This document shows, piece after piece, positions 24,728 to 32,770 of a stretch of 64,000 bases of DNA. Both the position numbers and the translations under genes were made by a program. How positions within the stretch are numbered: position 1 is the stretch's first letter; each line of letters begins with the position of its first letter. This DNA comes from Erysipelotrichaceae bacterium (GTDB taxonomy: Bacteria > Bacillota_I > Bacilli_A > Erysipelotrichales > Erysipelotrichaceae). A model generated the notes under the pieces. That model was not told the DNA's origin, did no database searches, and saw nothing but the letters and a program-made list of their open reading frames with translations. Location: positions 62,001-126,000 of the forward strand of contig JAFWEP010000006.1 in the NCBI GenBank assembly GCA_017512885.1. The letters run 5' to 3'.

Positions 24728-25581
24728 CAGTCGGGGATCTTCTGCTGCCAGACATCCTCCGCCGCATCGTATTCATAGAAGACGCTGCGGTCCAATGCTA
24801 CGGCATAGTACTTCTCGGCTGAGAAGAGATCTTCGCTCTGCGTACCAAGGGCATAGCAGAGGCATTCCTTCCCGTCGAGGACGATCCGGCCGTTCCGTTT
24901 TAAGACGGCTCCGCCTTCCAGCAGGCCCGGCAGATCGCTCACGTTGAAGTAGAGCACATCGAAGTAAGCCTGATCGAAGGATACATAGGTATAGAGATCG
25001 GCCAGGGAACAGACGCCGCCGCCGTTCGGCAGCAGGACGCTGTCATCCTCACTGCTGATCTCCGGGAAGAAGGTCACGATCCTTTCGCCTTTGACGATAT
25101 TGACTTCCATGTAGTCTTCAGCAGTGTTGGAACAGAAGAGGAAGAGAGGTTCGGCATCTTCCGTACGGTAGAGCACATTGCCGCTCATCGTATCGTTGCA
25201 GGCCAGCGAGACATCACCGTCCCGCGGGATCAGCAGGAAGACATCGTAGAAGAGCGGTTCCACGCTGGAGACGATCAGCGGCGCTTCCTGCAGGAAGGGA
25301 TACTTCTCCGTGATCCCGTCTTCCTTCAGGGTATTCAGGAAGGCGGTACGTTCGGTATTCATGGAGGTACCGAGATAGAGCACCCCGGCCAGTTCCTCCT
25401 CCTGTACGACTTTCTGACAGAGATCGCTCTGCTGCCATTCCGGAACGGTCTCGACCGGCTCCGGTGCGACCGTAACGGCGGGCTCAGAAGGGACGGGGAT
25501 CTCGGCGGCAGGTGCCGCAGAGGAAGCATTGCTGCAGGCGCTTAAGAGCAGCAGCAGACAGATCAGGATCTTTTTCATCAT
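24727..25581 (-). CDS. hypothetical lipoprotein
   Basis: A 284-residue protein with a lipobox (LLSAC, Cys16) and a Pro/Val/Glu-rich linker to about residue 50. The mature domain is acidic and has several paired cysteines (ACNDTM, FLFCSN, GVCSLADLY, ECLCYALG) with no recognised family. It would sit on the outside of the membrane. It starts 2 nt after the stop of the predicted ADP-ribosyltransferase gene, and a GAGGT site overlaps that gene's end, so the two are co-translated. A functional link is possible but unproven. Confidence 0.68.
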   Translation of the reverse strand: MMKKILICLLLLLSACSNASSAAPAAEIPVPSEPAVTVAPEPVETVPEWQQSDLCQKVVQEEELAGVLYLGTSMNTERTAFLNTLKEDGITEKYPFLQEAPLIVSSVEPLFYDVFLLIPRDGDVSLACNDTMSGNVLYRTEDAEPLFLFCSNTAEDYMEVNIVKGERIVTFFPEISSEDDSVLLPNGGGVCSLADLYTYVSFDQAYFDVLYFNVSDLPGLLEGGAVLKRNGRIVLDGKECLCYALGTQSEDLFSAEKYYAVALDRSVFYEYDAAEDVWQQKIPD

Positions 25582-25583
25582 TC

Positions 25584-26363
25584 TTACCTCGCGGTCAGGG
25601 AATCGAATTCCCGGTGCAGGATGCGCTGCAGCGCAGCCTTGTAGGCCAGATAGTCGGCGATATCCTGCTGCTGCGGTTCCTGACCTTTGTTCAGAGCGGC
25701 ATAGACCCGTTTGCCGGGTTCCGGGAAGGGCAGGGAGATCAGGGTGTTCTTTTCCTTGGAACGGGGCAGCGAGACCGTTGCCTCGCAGGCGATGCGCGGA
25801 GGCTGTCCGGCCGCATCCCGGATCTCCATCTCTTCTTCCGTCAAGGGAACTTCCTTGAAGGAGAAACGCAGGAAGGGAGGTAGCAGCACTTCGTGCTCAT
25901 CGGCTTTGGCATAGTGGGGCAGGGCTTCTTCGAAGTCCAGCGCCGGCACGCCGGCCGGGATCGTCACCTTCAGTAAAGCGATGCCGATACGGTCCTGAAA
26001 GACCTTCAGGAAACCGGCTTTGGAGGTGGAGGTGAAGGACAGGGTCCGGCCTACGCTCTGCTGCTGACGGAAATCGCTGTAGCGTTCGACCCGCCAGGTA
26101 TGACGGTCGTAGTCACGGACGTCCTTGCAGACGGCGGAAAGCAGGTTCCGGTAGACGGCTAAGAGCGGGTATTTCTCTTCTTCCAGGATGGCCGGGTTCA
26201 GTTTCTTGCCTTCGGCCGTCCGGTCCCGTTCGTTGCGCAGTCCCGGATAGAGTAAAGAGTTCAGCGTCAGATAGGCTTTCTTATCGCCCCAGAAGGGATC
26301 GCTGCCTTCCGCATCCCCTTCGTAGAAACATAATGCTTTGATCTCCTGTTCAGTCAGTTCCAT
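25584..26363 (-). CDS. predicted ADP-ribosyltransferase (R-S-E class)
   Basis: A 259-residue cytosolic protein carrying the three elements of the C3/iota-like ART fold in the right order. These are an Arg in a strand context (TWRVERY, Arg91), SFTSTSKAGF (Ser-Thr-Ser at 112-114) and DEHEVLLPP (Glu156-x-Glu158, the ExE active-site turn followed by the usual LLP). The Glu two places before the catalytic Glu predicts arginine as the target. There is no signal peptide, so it would act inside the cell or be exported another way. It overlaps the AlaX-type gene by 14 nt. The motif assignment is mine and needs a profile search. Confidence 0.6.
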   Translation of the reverse strand: MELTEQEIKALCFYEGDAEGSDPFWGDKKAYLTLNSLLYPGLRNERDRTAEGKKLNPAILEEEKYPLLAVYRNLLSAVCKDVRDYDRHTWRVERYSDFRQQQSVGRTLSFTSTSKAGFLKVFQDRIGIALLKVTIPAGVPALDFEEALPHYAKADEHEVLLPPFLRFSFKEVPLTEEEMEIRDAAGQPPRIACEATVSLPRSKEKNTLISLPFPEPGKRVYAALNKGQEPQQQDIADYLAYKAALQRILHREFDSLTAR

Positions 26364-27519
26364 AGAATACCTCCCTGGCTGCTTTGATGACGGTCTCTTC
26401 GTCGGCCTGGAAAGAACCGCGGATCATCTCTTTGGAGCCTCCGCCCCGGCCGCTGATGCGGCTGTTCAGTTCCTTGGCCAGCGGGCGCAGATCTCTTTCT
26501 TCGGAGACGGCCAGGTAGTTCCCGCCATTCTCTTTCAGAGAATACAGTACGGCTGTCTTCGTCTTTCCGCTCTCCACCAGCATATTCCCCAGCAAACGCA
26601 GTTCTTCGCTGTCGAGGTCTCTTTCGCCCAGGATCAGCGGGTCGGCAGCAGCCGTCTCCTGCACGATGAGTGAGAAGTAACGGCGCAAGAGCTCGCCCCG
26701 CCGGATATCCTTCTGATGGCTCTCGTTCAGGATGCGCCGGGCATCCTTTGCGGTCTCCGTTTCCTTTCCCTTGAACAGTAAAGCAGTGTCCTTGTTGACG
26801 GAGCAGATCGCCGCGATCCATTGGTAAGCGCGTTTGCCGGCCAGGATCTCGACCCGGGCGCCGCCCTTGTGCGGAACACAGGAGAGCACCTTCAGGATGC
26901 CGATCTGGCCCAGAGAAGACACGTGCGTTCCGCAGCAGGCACAGACATCGCAGTCGGGAATGGTGACGATCCGCACCTTGCCGCTCAGTTCCTTCTTGGA
27001 GCGGTAATGCAGAAGAGAGAGCTCTTCCGGACCTGGGAAAGAGACGCTCAGAGGCAGATCCTGCTGGATCCTTTCGTTGGCTTCTTCTTCCAGTCTGCGG
27101 GCATCTTCGGCTGAGAAAGGTCCGCTGAAGTCCAGGGTGGTGACTTCTTTGCCCATGTGGAAGCCGATATTCTCGTAACCGAAATGTTTATAGACCAGTC
27201 CGGAGAAAAGATGTTCGCCGGAATGCGACTGCATGTTGCAGAAGCGGTAGTCCCAGTCCAGTTCGCCCTGTACGGTCTCTCCGACCGGCAGCGGCTGTTC
27301 GCAGAGATGCAGGATCTTTCCTTCTTTCTTCAGAGTATCCGTAACGGTGATCCCGTTCAGGGTCCCGTGATCGCCGGGCTGTCCGCCGCCTTCCGGATAG
27401 AAAGCCGTATCTTCGAGGACGACCGCCCATTTCTCCTTATAGGGGAAACATTCCGTAACGGCAGCCGTAAAGCTTCTTGTATAACTGTCCCGATAGAACA
27501 GTTCGTTCATCTCTTCCAT
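26350..27519 (-). CDS. AlaX-type alanyl-tRNA editing protein with DHHA1 domain
   Basis: A 389-residue protein. FYPEGGGQPGDHG near residue 40 and MQSHSGEHLFSG (HxxxH, His99 and His103) with VCACCGTH (CxxxH, Cys195 and His199) form the zinc site of the AlaRS editing domain. The C-terminal SGRGGGSKEMIRGSF is the DHHA1 signature. Such stand-alone proteins remove Ser or Gly wrongly attached to tRNA-Ala. The domain order and length match the long AlaX-L form. GGGGAG lies before the ATG, which is 3 nt after the GltD-like gene stop. Confidence 0.9.
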   Translation of the reverse strand: MEEMNELFYRDSYTRSFTAAVTECFPYKEKWAVVLEDTAFYPEGGGQPGDHGTLNGITVTDTLKKEGKILHLCEQPLPVGETVQGELDWDYRFCNMQSHSGEHLFSGLVYKHFGYENIGFHMGKEVTTLDFSGPFSAEDARRLEEEANERIQQDLPLSVSFPGPEELSLLHYRSKKELSGKVRIVTIPDCDVCACCGTHVSSLGQIGILKVLSCVPHKGGARVEILAGKRAYQWIAAICSVNKDTALLFKGKETETAKDARRILNESHQKDIRRGELLRRYFSLIVQETAAADPLILGERDLDSEELRLLGNMLVESGKTKTAVLYSLKENGGNYLAVSEERDLRPLAKELNSRISGRGGGSKEMIRGSFQADEETVIKAAREVFYGTD

Positions 27520-27522
27520 AAC

Positions 27523-28728
27523 TTACTCCCCGGCCAGGATCTCGGAAGCAGCCAGACGGCCGTCGGTGATCGCAGCGGCAACGGTCTTCGGACCCAGATA
27601 GGCATCTCCGCAGAGATAGACTTTGGGCAGGGAACTGTGGTGGGTCTCGCCTTTCGCCAACTGCGGATCCAGCAGCGAAAGGTCGACGCTCTGACCGATG
27701 GCGGCCACGAAGAGATCGGCCGGCAGCTCTTCTTCGCTGCCTTCCACTTCGTGAGGCGCAGCTCTGCCGGAAGCATCCGCTTCCCCCAGTTCCATGCGGA
27801 TGCAGCGGGCAGCCTTGACCCTGCCTTCTTCGTCCAGCACCAGTCCCTTGACATTGGAGAGGAAACGGAAGATCACGCCTTCCGCTTTGGCCTCTTCGAT
27901 CTCATCGCGGTTGGCCGGCATCTCTTTCTCCGAACGGCGGTAGACGACGATCACTTCCTCGAGCACCCGCTTCAGGGAACGGGCGCAGTCCATGGCGACA
28001 TTGCCGCCGCCCCAGACGATCGCTCTATGGAAGTGACGGTAGTCCTTGTGCAGGACGTTCAGGTCATAGAGCAGGGAGAGTCCGGCGGTCGCGTGGATGC
28101 CCTCCATGCCGTATTTCCTTTCGACCTGCGCGCCGATGCCCAGCAGGACCGCATCATAGTCCTGCTGCAGATCTTTCAGAGCGATATCCTTTCCGACCGT
28201 GCAGCCGAAATGGAAGACGATCCCTGCTTCCTGCAGTTCCTGAGCGATCGTGTCGAGATAGGAATGATCGAAGCGGTAGGCGGGGATCCCGGTCAGGATC
28301 GCTCCCCCGATCTTCTCTTCCTTTTCGTAGATATGGACTTCCCAGCCTCCCTGATACAGATCGCGGGCCGCCGCCAGACAGGAAGGACCGCTGCCGACCA
28401 GGGCTGCTTTCTTTCCGTTGACTGTCTGATCCAGCTGCGGACGGCTGCTGTGATCGGCGATATAGCGTTCGATCTGCTGGATCTGCACCGGCTCGCCCTT
28501 GATGCCCCGGACGCAGTGTCCCTGACACTGCCGGTCGCAGTCGCAGAGACGGGAAGTCAGTTCCGGGAAGGGGTTGACGGCATATAGGACTTCTGCCGCT
28601 TTGGGCAGATCGTTCTCTTTCAGGCAATGAATAAAATCACGGATATGATTCCGGGTCGGACAGCCGGTCTCGCAGCGGGGACGCGGACAGGAGAGGCAAT
28701 AGGATGTCTGTTCTTCGATGTTCGTCAT
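27523..28728 (-). CDS. FAD-dependent oxidoreductase, glutamate-synthase small-subunit-like
   Basis: A 401-residue protein. The N-terminal part has two cysteine groups (CLSCPRPRCETGC and CDCDRQCQGHC) that fit the two 4Fe-4S sites of GltD-type proteins. AALVGSGPSCLAAA near residue 108 binds FAD, VWGGGNVAMDCAR near 240 binds NAD(P)H, and AIGQ with LCGDAYLGPKTVAAAI closes the FAD site. It probably feeds electrons from NAD(P)H to a partner. No large GltB subunit is nearby, so a different partner, as in DPD- or NfnB-like systems, is possible. It is the first gene of the minus-strand operon ending at 24727. Confidence 0.87.
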   Translation of the reverse strand: MTNIEEQTSYCLSCPRPRCETGCPTRNHIRDFIHCLKENDLPKAAEVLYAVNPFPELTSRLCDCDRQCQGHCVRGIKGEPVQIQQIERYIADHSSRPQLDQTVNGKKAALVGSGPSCLAAARDLYQGGWEVHIYEKEEKIGGAILTGIPAYRFDHSYLDTIAQELQEAGIVFHFGCTVGKDIALKDLQQDYDAVLLGIGAQVERKYGMEGIHATAGLSLLYDLNVLHKDYRHFHRAIVWGGGNVAMDCARSLKRVLEEVIVVYRRSEKEMPANRDEIEEAKAEGVIFRFLSNVKGLVLDEEGRVKAARCIRMELGEADASGRAAPHEVEGSEEELPADLFVAAIGQSVDLSLLDPQLAKGETHHSSLPKVYLCGDAYLGPKTVAAAITDGRLAASEILAGE

Positions 28729-28828
28729 AGAAAAACTCCTTTCCTAAATTATAAAAGAGCCTGGAAGGAAACGGAAAGGGAATGCATATTTCAGTGTATT
28801 TTCACATTTTCCCCGTATAATGTTTTCT

Positions 28829-28981
28829 ATGAAGATCTTCGGGAATCTTTTACTGATCGCTGCTTTCTGTGCCCCGATCGTTTACTGCTATATGGAAAAG
28901 ATCTCGCTCCTGGACGGTCCGGGAGTGATCTGTCTGCTGGCACTGATCGGTCTCTTTCTGCTGAACAGGAAGAAGGCATGA
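28829..28981 (+). CDS. 50-residue two-helix membrane microprotein
   Basis: An open frame of 50 residues: one helix at about 5-22, a charged turn (MEKISLLDGPG) and a second helix at about 31-45 ending NRKKA. Its ATGA stop/start overlaps the VanZ-like gene, a strong sign of a real coupled gene. TATAAT (28816-28821) ends 7 nt before the ATG and there is no ribosome site, so the mRNA should start at the codon. No family is recognised. Confidence 0.6.
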   Translation: MKIFGNLLLIAAFCAPIVYCYMEKISLLDGPGVICLLALIGLFLLNRKKA

Positions 28982-29454
28982 GCAGCCGTACGATACGTCA
29001 GACGCAGCAGAAGGAGGGGAATGCCCTTCGCATCCTGCTGTTAGTCATCTATACGCTCTTTCTGGCCAGTCTGCTGTTCCAGCGCAGGGCTTTTTCCTAT
29101 GACAGTTATCTGGAGATGGTGAAGGGGAACGTGAACCTTCAGCCATTGGCTACCGTAAAGCTCTACCTGCACGCCCTGGGCAATGAGAGCCTCCGTCAGG
29201 AAGCGCTGATCAACCTCTTCGGCAACATCCTGCTGTTCCTGCCTTACGGCTATCTGCTGCCGAAGCTCTTCCCGTCCTGCCGCAGAGCCGTGCTCCTGCT
29301 TGCGCTCACACTGCTGGTCATCCTCGGTGTCGAAACGCTGCAGCTGCTGACCTTACGGGGCATCTTTGACGTCGATGACATCCTGCTGAACGTACTGGGT
29401 GTCTTCAGCGGCTATGTGCTCTGGCGGCTGTCGAAGAGATCACTGACTGTATAA
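28978..29454 (+). CDS. VanZ-like family membrane protein
   Basis: A 158-residue protein with four helices. The VanZ signature is clear: VNLQPLATVKLYL, then INLFGNILLFLPYGYLLP near residue 79 and VETLQLLTLRGIFDVDDIL near residue 118. VanZ gives low-level teicoplanin resistance in enterococci by an unknown mechanism, and most VanZ-like proteins have no proven role. I start it at 28978, overlapping the 50-residue gene by 4 nt, rather than at the far upstream ATG at 28627, which lies inside the divergent gene. Confidence 0.85.
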   Translation: MSSRTIRQTQQKEGNALRILLLVIYTLFLASLLFQRRAFSYDSYLEMVKGNVNLQPLATVKLYLHALGNESLRQEALINLFGNILLFLPYGYLLPKLFPSCRRAVLLLALTLLVILGVETLQLLTLRGIFDVDDILLNVLGVFSGYVLWRLSKRSLTV

Positions 29455-29482
29455 AGGAACCGAAACAGGTTCCTTTCGTTTT
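29453..29482 (+). terminator. terminator after the VanZ-like gene
   Basis: The stem AAAGGAACC/GGTTCCTTT (29453-29461 and 29468-29476) is followed by CGTTTTC. Confidence 0.82.
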
Positions 29483-29516
29483 CCGGCCTGAGTATTATGG
29501 AAATGGAGGTCTGCTG

Positions 29517-30464
29517 ATGAATCTGCCTTACTATGATGCGAAAGAAGTAAAGGAAAAACTGAAGATGTCCGACTGTATCGGACTGATGGAAAAAGTCTTC
29601 CGGGGAGTCGAAGAGGGAGAGTGTACGCAGTATCTGCGTACGGCCCTTACTCTGCCCACCGGCAATATCCTGGCTTTCATGCCTTCCTACTTTGACGAAG
29701 GGTATTTCGGGGCCAAGATCCTTTCGGTCTATCCGCAGAACTACCTGCAGGGACTTCCTTCCCATCAGGGACTGATCGTCCTCTTTGAGAAGGAAACGGG
29801 AAGACCGACCGGTCTCGTGGATGCGAATGCGGTGACCCGGATCCGTACCGGCGCCTGCAGTGCCGTCGCCAGCAAGACCCTGGCCGGAAAAGAAGTCCGG
29901 AAACTGGCCCTGATCGGGGCCGGCGAACAGGCCCGCCCCCATCTGGAAGCTCATCTGCTGCTGTATCCGCAGATCATGGTCTCCTGTACCAGTCCGCGCA
30001 GGGAGGAGACGGAACGCTTTGCGAAATGGGCTTTCGAAACGTTCGGCGTCTCTGTCGAAGTCGCCGACAGCGCAGCGGAAGCAGCGAAGGATGCCGACAT
30101 CCTCTGCACCCTGACTCCTTCCAAGGAGCCGGTCCTTTCCTTACAGGACGTGAAGAAGGGAGCGCATATCAATGCGGTCGGCGCCTGCCGTCCGGACAGC
30201 CGGGAGCTGAGCAGCGAGCTCGTAAAGGAGAGCTCCTTCTTCGGCGACAATAAAGTCTCGGTCATGAATGAAGCCGGCGACCTGCTGATCCCGATCCGGG
30301 AAGGTCTGCTCAGCGAGGATCATTTCCGGGGCACGCTGGGCGAAGTCCTCTGCGGCAGGAAGGAAGGCCGGAAGAGCGAAGAAGAGATCACCGTCTTTGA
30401 ATCGCTGGGGATGGCTGCAGAAGATCTGATCTGTGCGCAGCTGCTCTGCGAAGGAGAGAGATAA
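29517..30464 (+). CDS. ornithine cyclodeaminase / mu-crystallin family protein
   Basis: A 315-residue NAD(P)-binding protein. LPSHQGLIVLFEKETGRPTG, then DANAVTRIRTGACSAVASK near residue 105 and LALIGAGEQARPHLEA near 130 (Rossmann GxGxxA) are the family signatures. Members deaminate ornithine or alanine, or reduce ketimines. It overlaps by 1 nt a class-V aminotransferase gene, so the two probably act on the same amino acid or imine. A GGAGG site precedes ATG 29517. Which substrate is used cannot be told. Confidence 0.9.
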   Translation: MNLPYYDAKEVKEKLKMSDCIGLMEKVFRGVEEGECTQYLRTALTLPTGNILAFMPSYFDEGYFGAKILSVYPQNYLQGLPSHQGLIVLFEKETGRPTGLVDANAVTRIRTGACSAVASKTLAGKEVRKLALIGAGEQARPHLEAHLLLYPQIMVSCTSPRREETERFAKWAFETFGVSVEVADSAAEAAKDADILCTLTPSKEPVLSLQDVKKGAHINAVGACRPDSRELSSELVKESSFFGDNKVSVMNEAGDLLIPIREGLLSEDHFRGTLGEVLCGRKEGRKSEEEITVFESLGMAAEDLICAQLLCEGER

Positions 30465-31630
30465 TGGATCGTTTTGCCGAATACCGGAGCCACTTTCCGG
30501 CTCTGAAAGAATGCGTCTATCTGGATACCGCCTATGACTGCGGCGGCACCGATTTCGGGATCGAGGCGATGAAGCAGTATTTCGCCGACTGGACAGCGGC
30601 TGCCGTCAAGAACGAACGGGGCGGTCCGGGCCGGAAGACCCACTTTGAGGTCCTCGACGAGACGAGAGGACTGATCGGCGAACTGCTGGGCGGCGTCTCG
30701 CCTGAGCAGATCGCCTTTACCCGCAACACCAACGAAGGACTGAATGCGCTCTTGCAGGGCTATGCCTTCGAAGAGGGCGACAATATCCTGGTCGCTGCCG
30801 TGGAACATCCTTCCGTACTGATGCCGGCGCTCAATGCGGCAAAGCTGAGAGGTGTCGAATGCCGGGTCTTAGGCACGAAGGAAGCGGAAACGCTGCCCTT
30901 ATCGCTCTATGCGAAAGCTGCTGACGAACATACCCGGATGATCCTCTGCAGCCATGTGCAGTCTTCCCATGGCTACCGCATCGATCTGGCGGAGCTTGGC
31001 GCCTTCTGTAAAGAAAGAGGTATCTTCTTACTGGTCGATGCGATCCAGTCATTGGGCATCCTGCCTTTCCGGGCGAAGGAATGGAACGTTTCCGCCGTCA
31101 CCGCTGCCGGCTACAAGACCCTGACCGCAGTCAATGCGGTCGCCTTCCTCTATGCCGAAGAGAGACTGCTGCAGAAGGTCTGGCCGGTCTATACAGCTGC
31201 CGGTCCCTATATGGGCGTGCAGCAGGAAGGGGACAGCTACGCTCTCTTCTGCAAAGATGACAGGAAGGCCCGCAAGCTGGAGAACAGTTCGCTGGACAAT
31301 CCCGGGATCTACTGTCTGCGGGAAGGGCTTTTGCGTCTGAAGGCTCTGGGCAGCGAAGAGATCGCTGCCCATGTGGAGGCACTCTGGCAGTCCTGCCAGG
31401 CAGGGCTGCAGGAGCTGGGGGCAAGGGTCATCACCCCGGCGGATCACCATGCGGGGATCCTGGCTTTCGACCTGGGAGACAATGAAGAAGCGTTTGCCTT
31501 CTTCCGCTCGCGCAATATCGCCCTGTCGCTCTCCGGAGGACGTTACCTGCGGGTATCCTTTGCGGCGTTCAGCGATGAGGATGATGTTAATAAGTTTTTA
31601 GAAGCAGTGAAGGAGTATCGGAAACACTGA
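30464..31630 (+). CDS. aminotransferase class V (cysteine-desulfurase/kynureninase-like fold)
   Basis: A 388-residue PLP enzyme. FTRNTNEGLNALLQGYAFEE near residue 86, EHPSVLMP near 117, CSHVQSSHGYRIDL near 165, LLVDAIQSLG near 187 and AAGYKTLTA near 210 (Lys forms the internal aldimine) are the class-V landmarks. The early segment VYLDTAYDCGG replaces the usual YLNNA. It starts at the last base of the upstream gene. Together with that gene it could form a small amino-acid modification pathway. The exact activity (desulfurase, lyase or aminotransferase) is undecided. Confidence 0.87.
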   Translation: MDRFAEYRSHFPALKECVYLDTAYDCGGTDFGIEAMKQYFADWTAAAVKNERGGPGRKTHFEVLDETRGLIGELLGGVSPEQIAFTRNTNEGLNALLQGYAFEEGDNILVAAVEHPSVLMPALNAAKLRGVECRVLGTKEAETLPLSLYAKAADEHTRMILCSHVQSSHGYRIDLAELGAFCKERGIFLLVDAIQSLGILPFRAKEWNVSAVTAAGYKTLTAVNAVAFLYAEERLLQKVWPVYTAAGPYMGVQQEGDSYALFCKDDRKARKLENSSLDNPGIYCLREGLLRLKALGSEEIAAHVEALWQSCQAGLQELGARVITPADHHAGILAFDLGDNEEAFAFFRSRNIALSLSGGRYLRVSFAAFSDEDDVNKFLEAVKEYRKH

Positions 31631-32745
31631 TGGCAAATATCCTGGATTATCTGCACTGGCGGGGAGATCTTTCTCTCGTTCAGGATCCGTTCAACCGGAT
31701 CGATTCTTTGATCCTGGCGGAACTGGCTTACCTCAAACTGGAAGGGATCGTTCCCGGCAAGGGAAGGTGGCTCTCGCTCAAAGAAGTGGCGGAAGCCTAT
31801 CCGGCTCCGGAAGCGAATGCCCGTCCGCGAAGACTGATGCGCTACGATCTGCTGCAGCGCTGCGCTTCTTCGCAGCGTTTCGGCAGTGTCACGGCAGGAC
31901 GTTTCCTGGAGATCTTCGACAGTGAGAAGGCGATCCAGTTCTCGGCCGTGACCTTCCGTCTTCCGGACGGAACGGATTATCTGGCTTACCGGGGAACGGA
32001 CGGCACCTTTACCGGCTGGCGGGAGGACTTTCATCTGGCCTTCAAGGATGCGACACCTTCCCAGACGGCAGCCTCGGCCTATCTCGACATCTATCCGGGG
32101 GAACGAAAGCTGCGGTTAGGAGGCCATTCCAAAGGCGGCAATCTGGCCCTGTATGCGGCGGTCATGACGAATGAATCGCAGCGGCAGAGGATCCTGACGG
32201 TCGATTCCTTTGACGGTCCCGGTTTCCGGGAAGGATTCCTGCATCAGTCAGGCTACGAAGAAGTAAAGGAGCGGATCTGCGAGGTCCTGCCGGAATCTTC
32301 GGTGATCGGGATCCTGATGCATACACCGTGGAAACAGGAGATCGTGAGGAGCAGCGTCAACGGACTGGAACAGCACGATCCCTTCAGCTGGCAGCTCTAC
32401 GGGAAGGAATTCCTGCAGGTAGAACGCTTCTCGGCTTTCTCACAGTTCTTCGAGGAAGCGATCGATACCTGGCTCGAGAGCGTGGAACCTGCCCAGCGGC
32501 AGATCTTCGTCGATACCTTCTTCGATGCGATCGAAGAGAGCGGCCTGGAAAGGATAAGCGATCTGAACGAACGCTGGCTGCGTTCACTGGCGGCTATTGA
32601 AAAGGCGCTTGCGAAGACGGATCCTTCCAAAGTAAAGACGATGCGGGATGTCTGGTTCAAGCTGGCACAGGCTTCGACCGGCATCATCTGGAACGAAGTG
32701 AAACAGCGCTTCGAAAAGAAAGACAGCAGCGATCCTGCTGTATAA
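31630..32745 (+). CDS. DUF2974 (Mbeg1-like) alpha/beta hydrolase
   Basis: A 371-residue protein. NILDYLHWRGDLSL near the start is the usual opening of DUF2974 proteins. YLAYRGTDGTFTGWREDF near residue 117 and LGGHSKGGNLALYAA near 160 (Ser nucleophile in GHSKG) resemble class-3 lipases. Members are predicted lipases or peptidases of unknown target. It starts 1 nt inside the stop of the aminotransferase gene and is likely co-transcribed. A TATAAT box for glmS (32741-32746) overlaps its stop codon. Confidence 0.88.
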   Translation: MANILDYLHWRGDLSLVQDPFNRIDSLILAELAYLKLEGIVPGKGRWLSLKEVAEAYPAPEANARPRRLMRYDLLQRCASSQRFGSVTAGRFLEIFDSEKAIQFSAVTFRLPDGTDYLAYRGTDGTFTGWREDFHLAFKDATPSQTAASAYLDIYPGERKLRLGGHSKGGNLALYAAVMTNESQRQRILTVDSFDGPGFREGFLHQSGYEEVKERICEVLPESSVIGILMHTPWKQEIVRSSVNGLEQHDPFSWQLYGKEFLQVERFSAFSQFFEEAIDTWLESVEPAQRQIFVDTFFDAIEESGLERISDLNERWLRSLAAIEKALAKTDPSKVKTMRDVWFKLAQASTGIIWNEVKQRFEKKDSSDPAV

Positions 32746-32746
32746 T
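32741..32746 (+). promoter_or_regulatory. -10 box upstream of glmS
   Basis: A perfect TATAAT, preceded directly by TG, lies over the last codon and stop of the upstream gene. No good -35 is seen. The 5' region is only about 18 nt, so there is no room for a glmS ribozyme. Confidence 0.5.
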
Positions 32747-32770
32747 AGATAAGTACGGGGGGAAAGAAAA

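Noticed and set aside
28627-28977. VanZ-like gene starting at 28627
   Set aside because: The extension lies inside the divergent oxidoreductase gene and covers its promoter region. ATG 28978 overlaps the 50-residue gene neatly.
32746-32770. glmS ribozyme
   Set aside because: Only about 18 nt lie between the predicted transcript start and the ATG, and no ribozyme core motif is seen.
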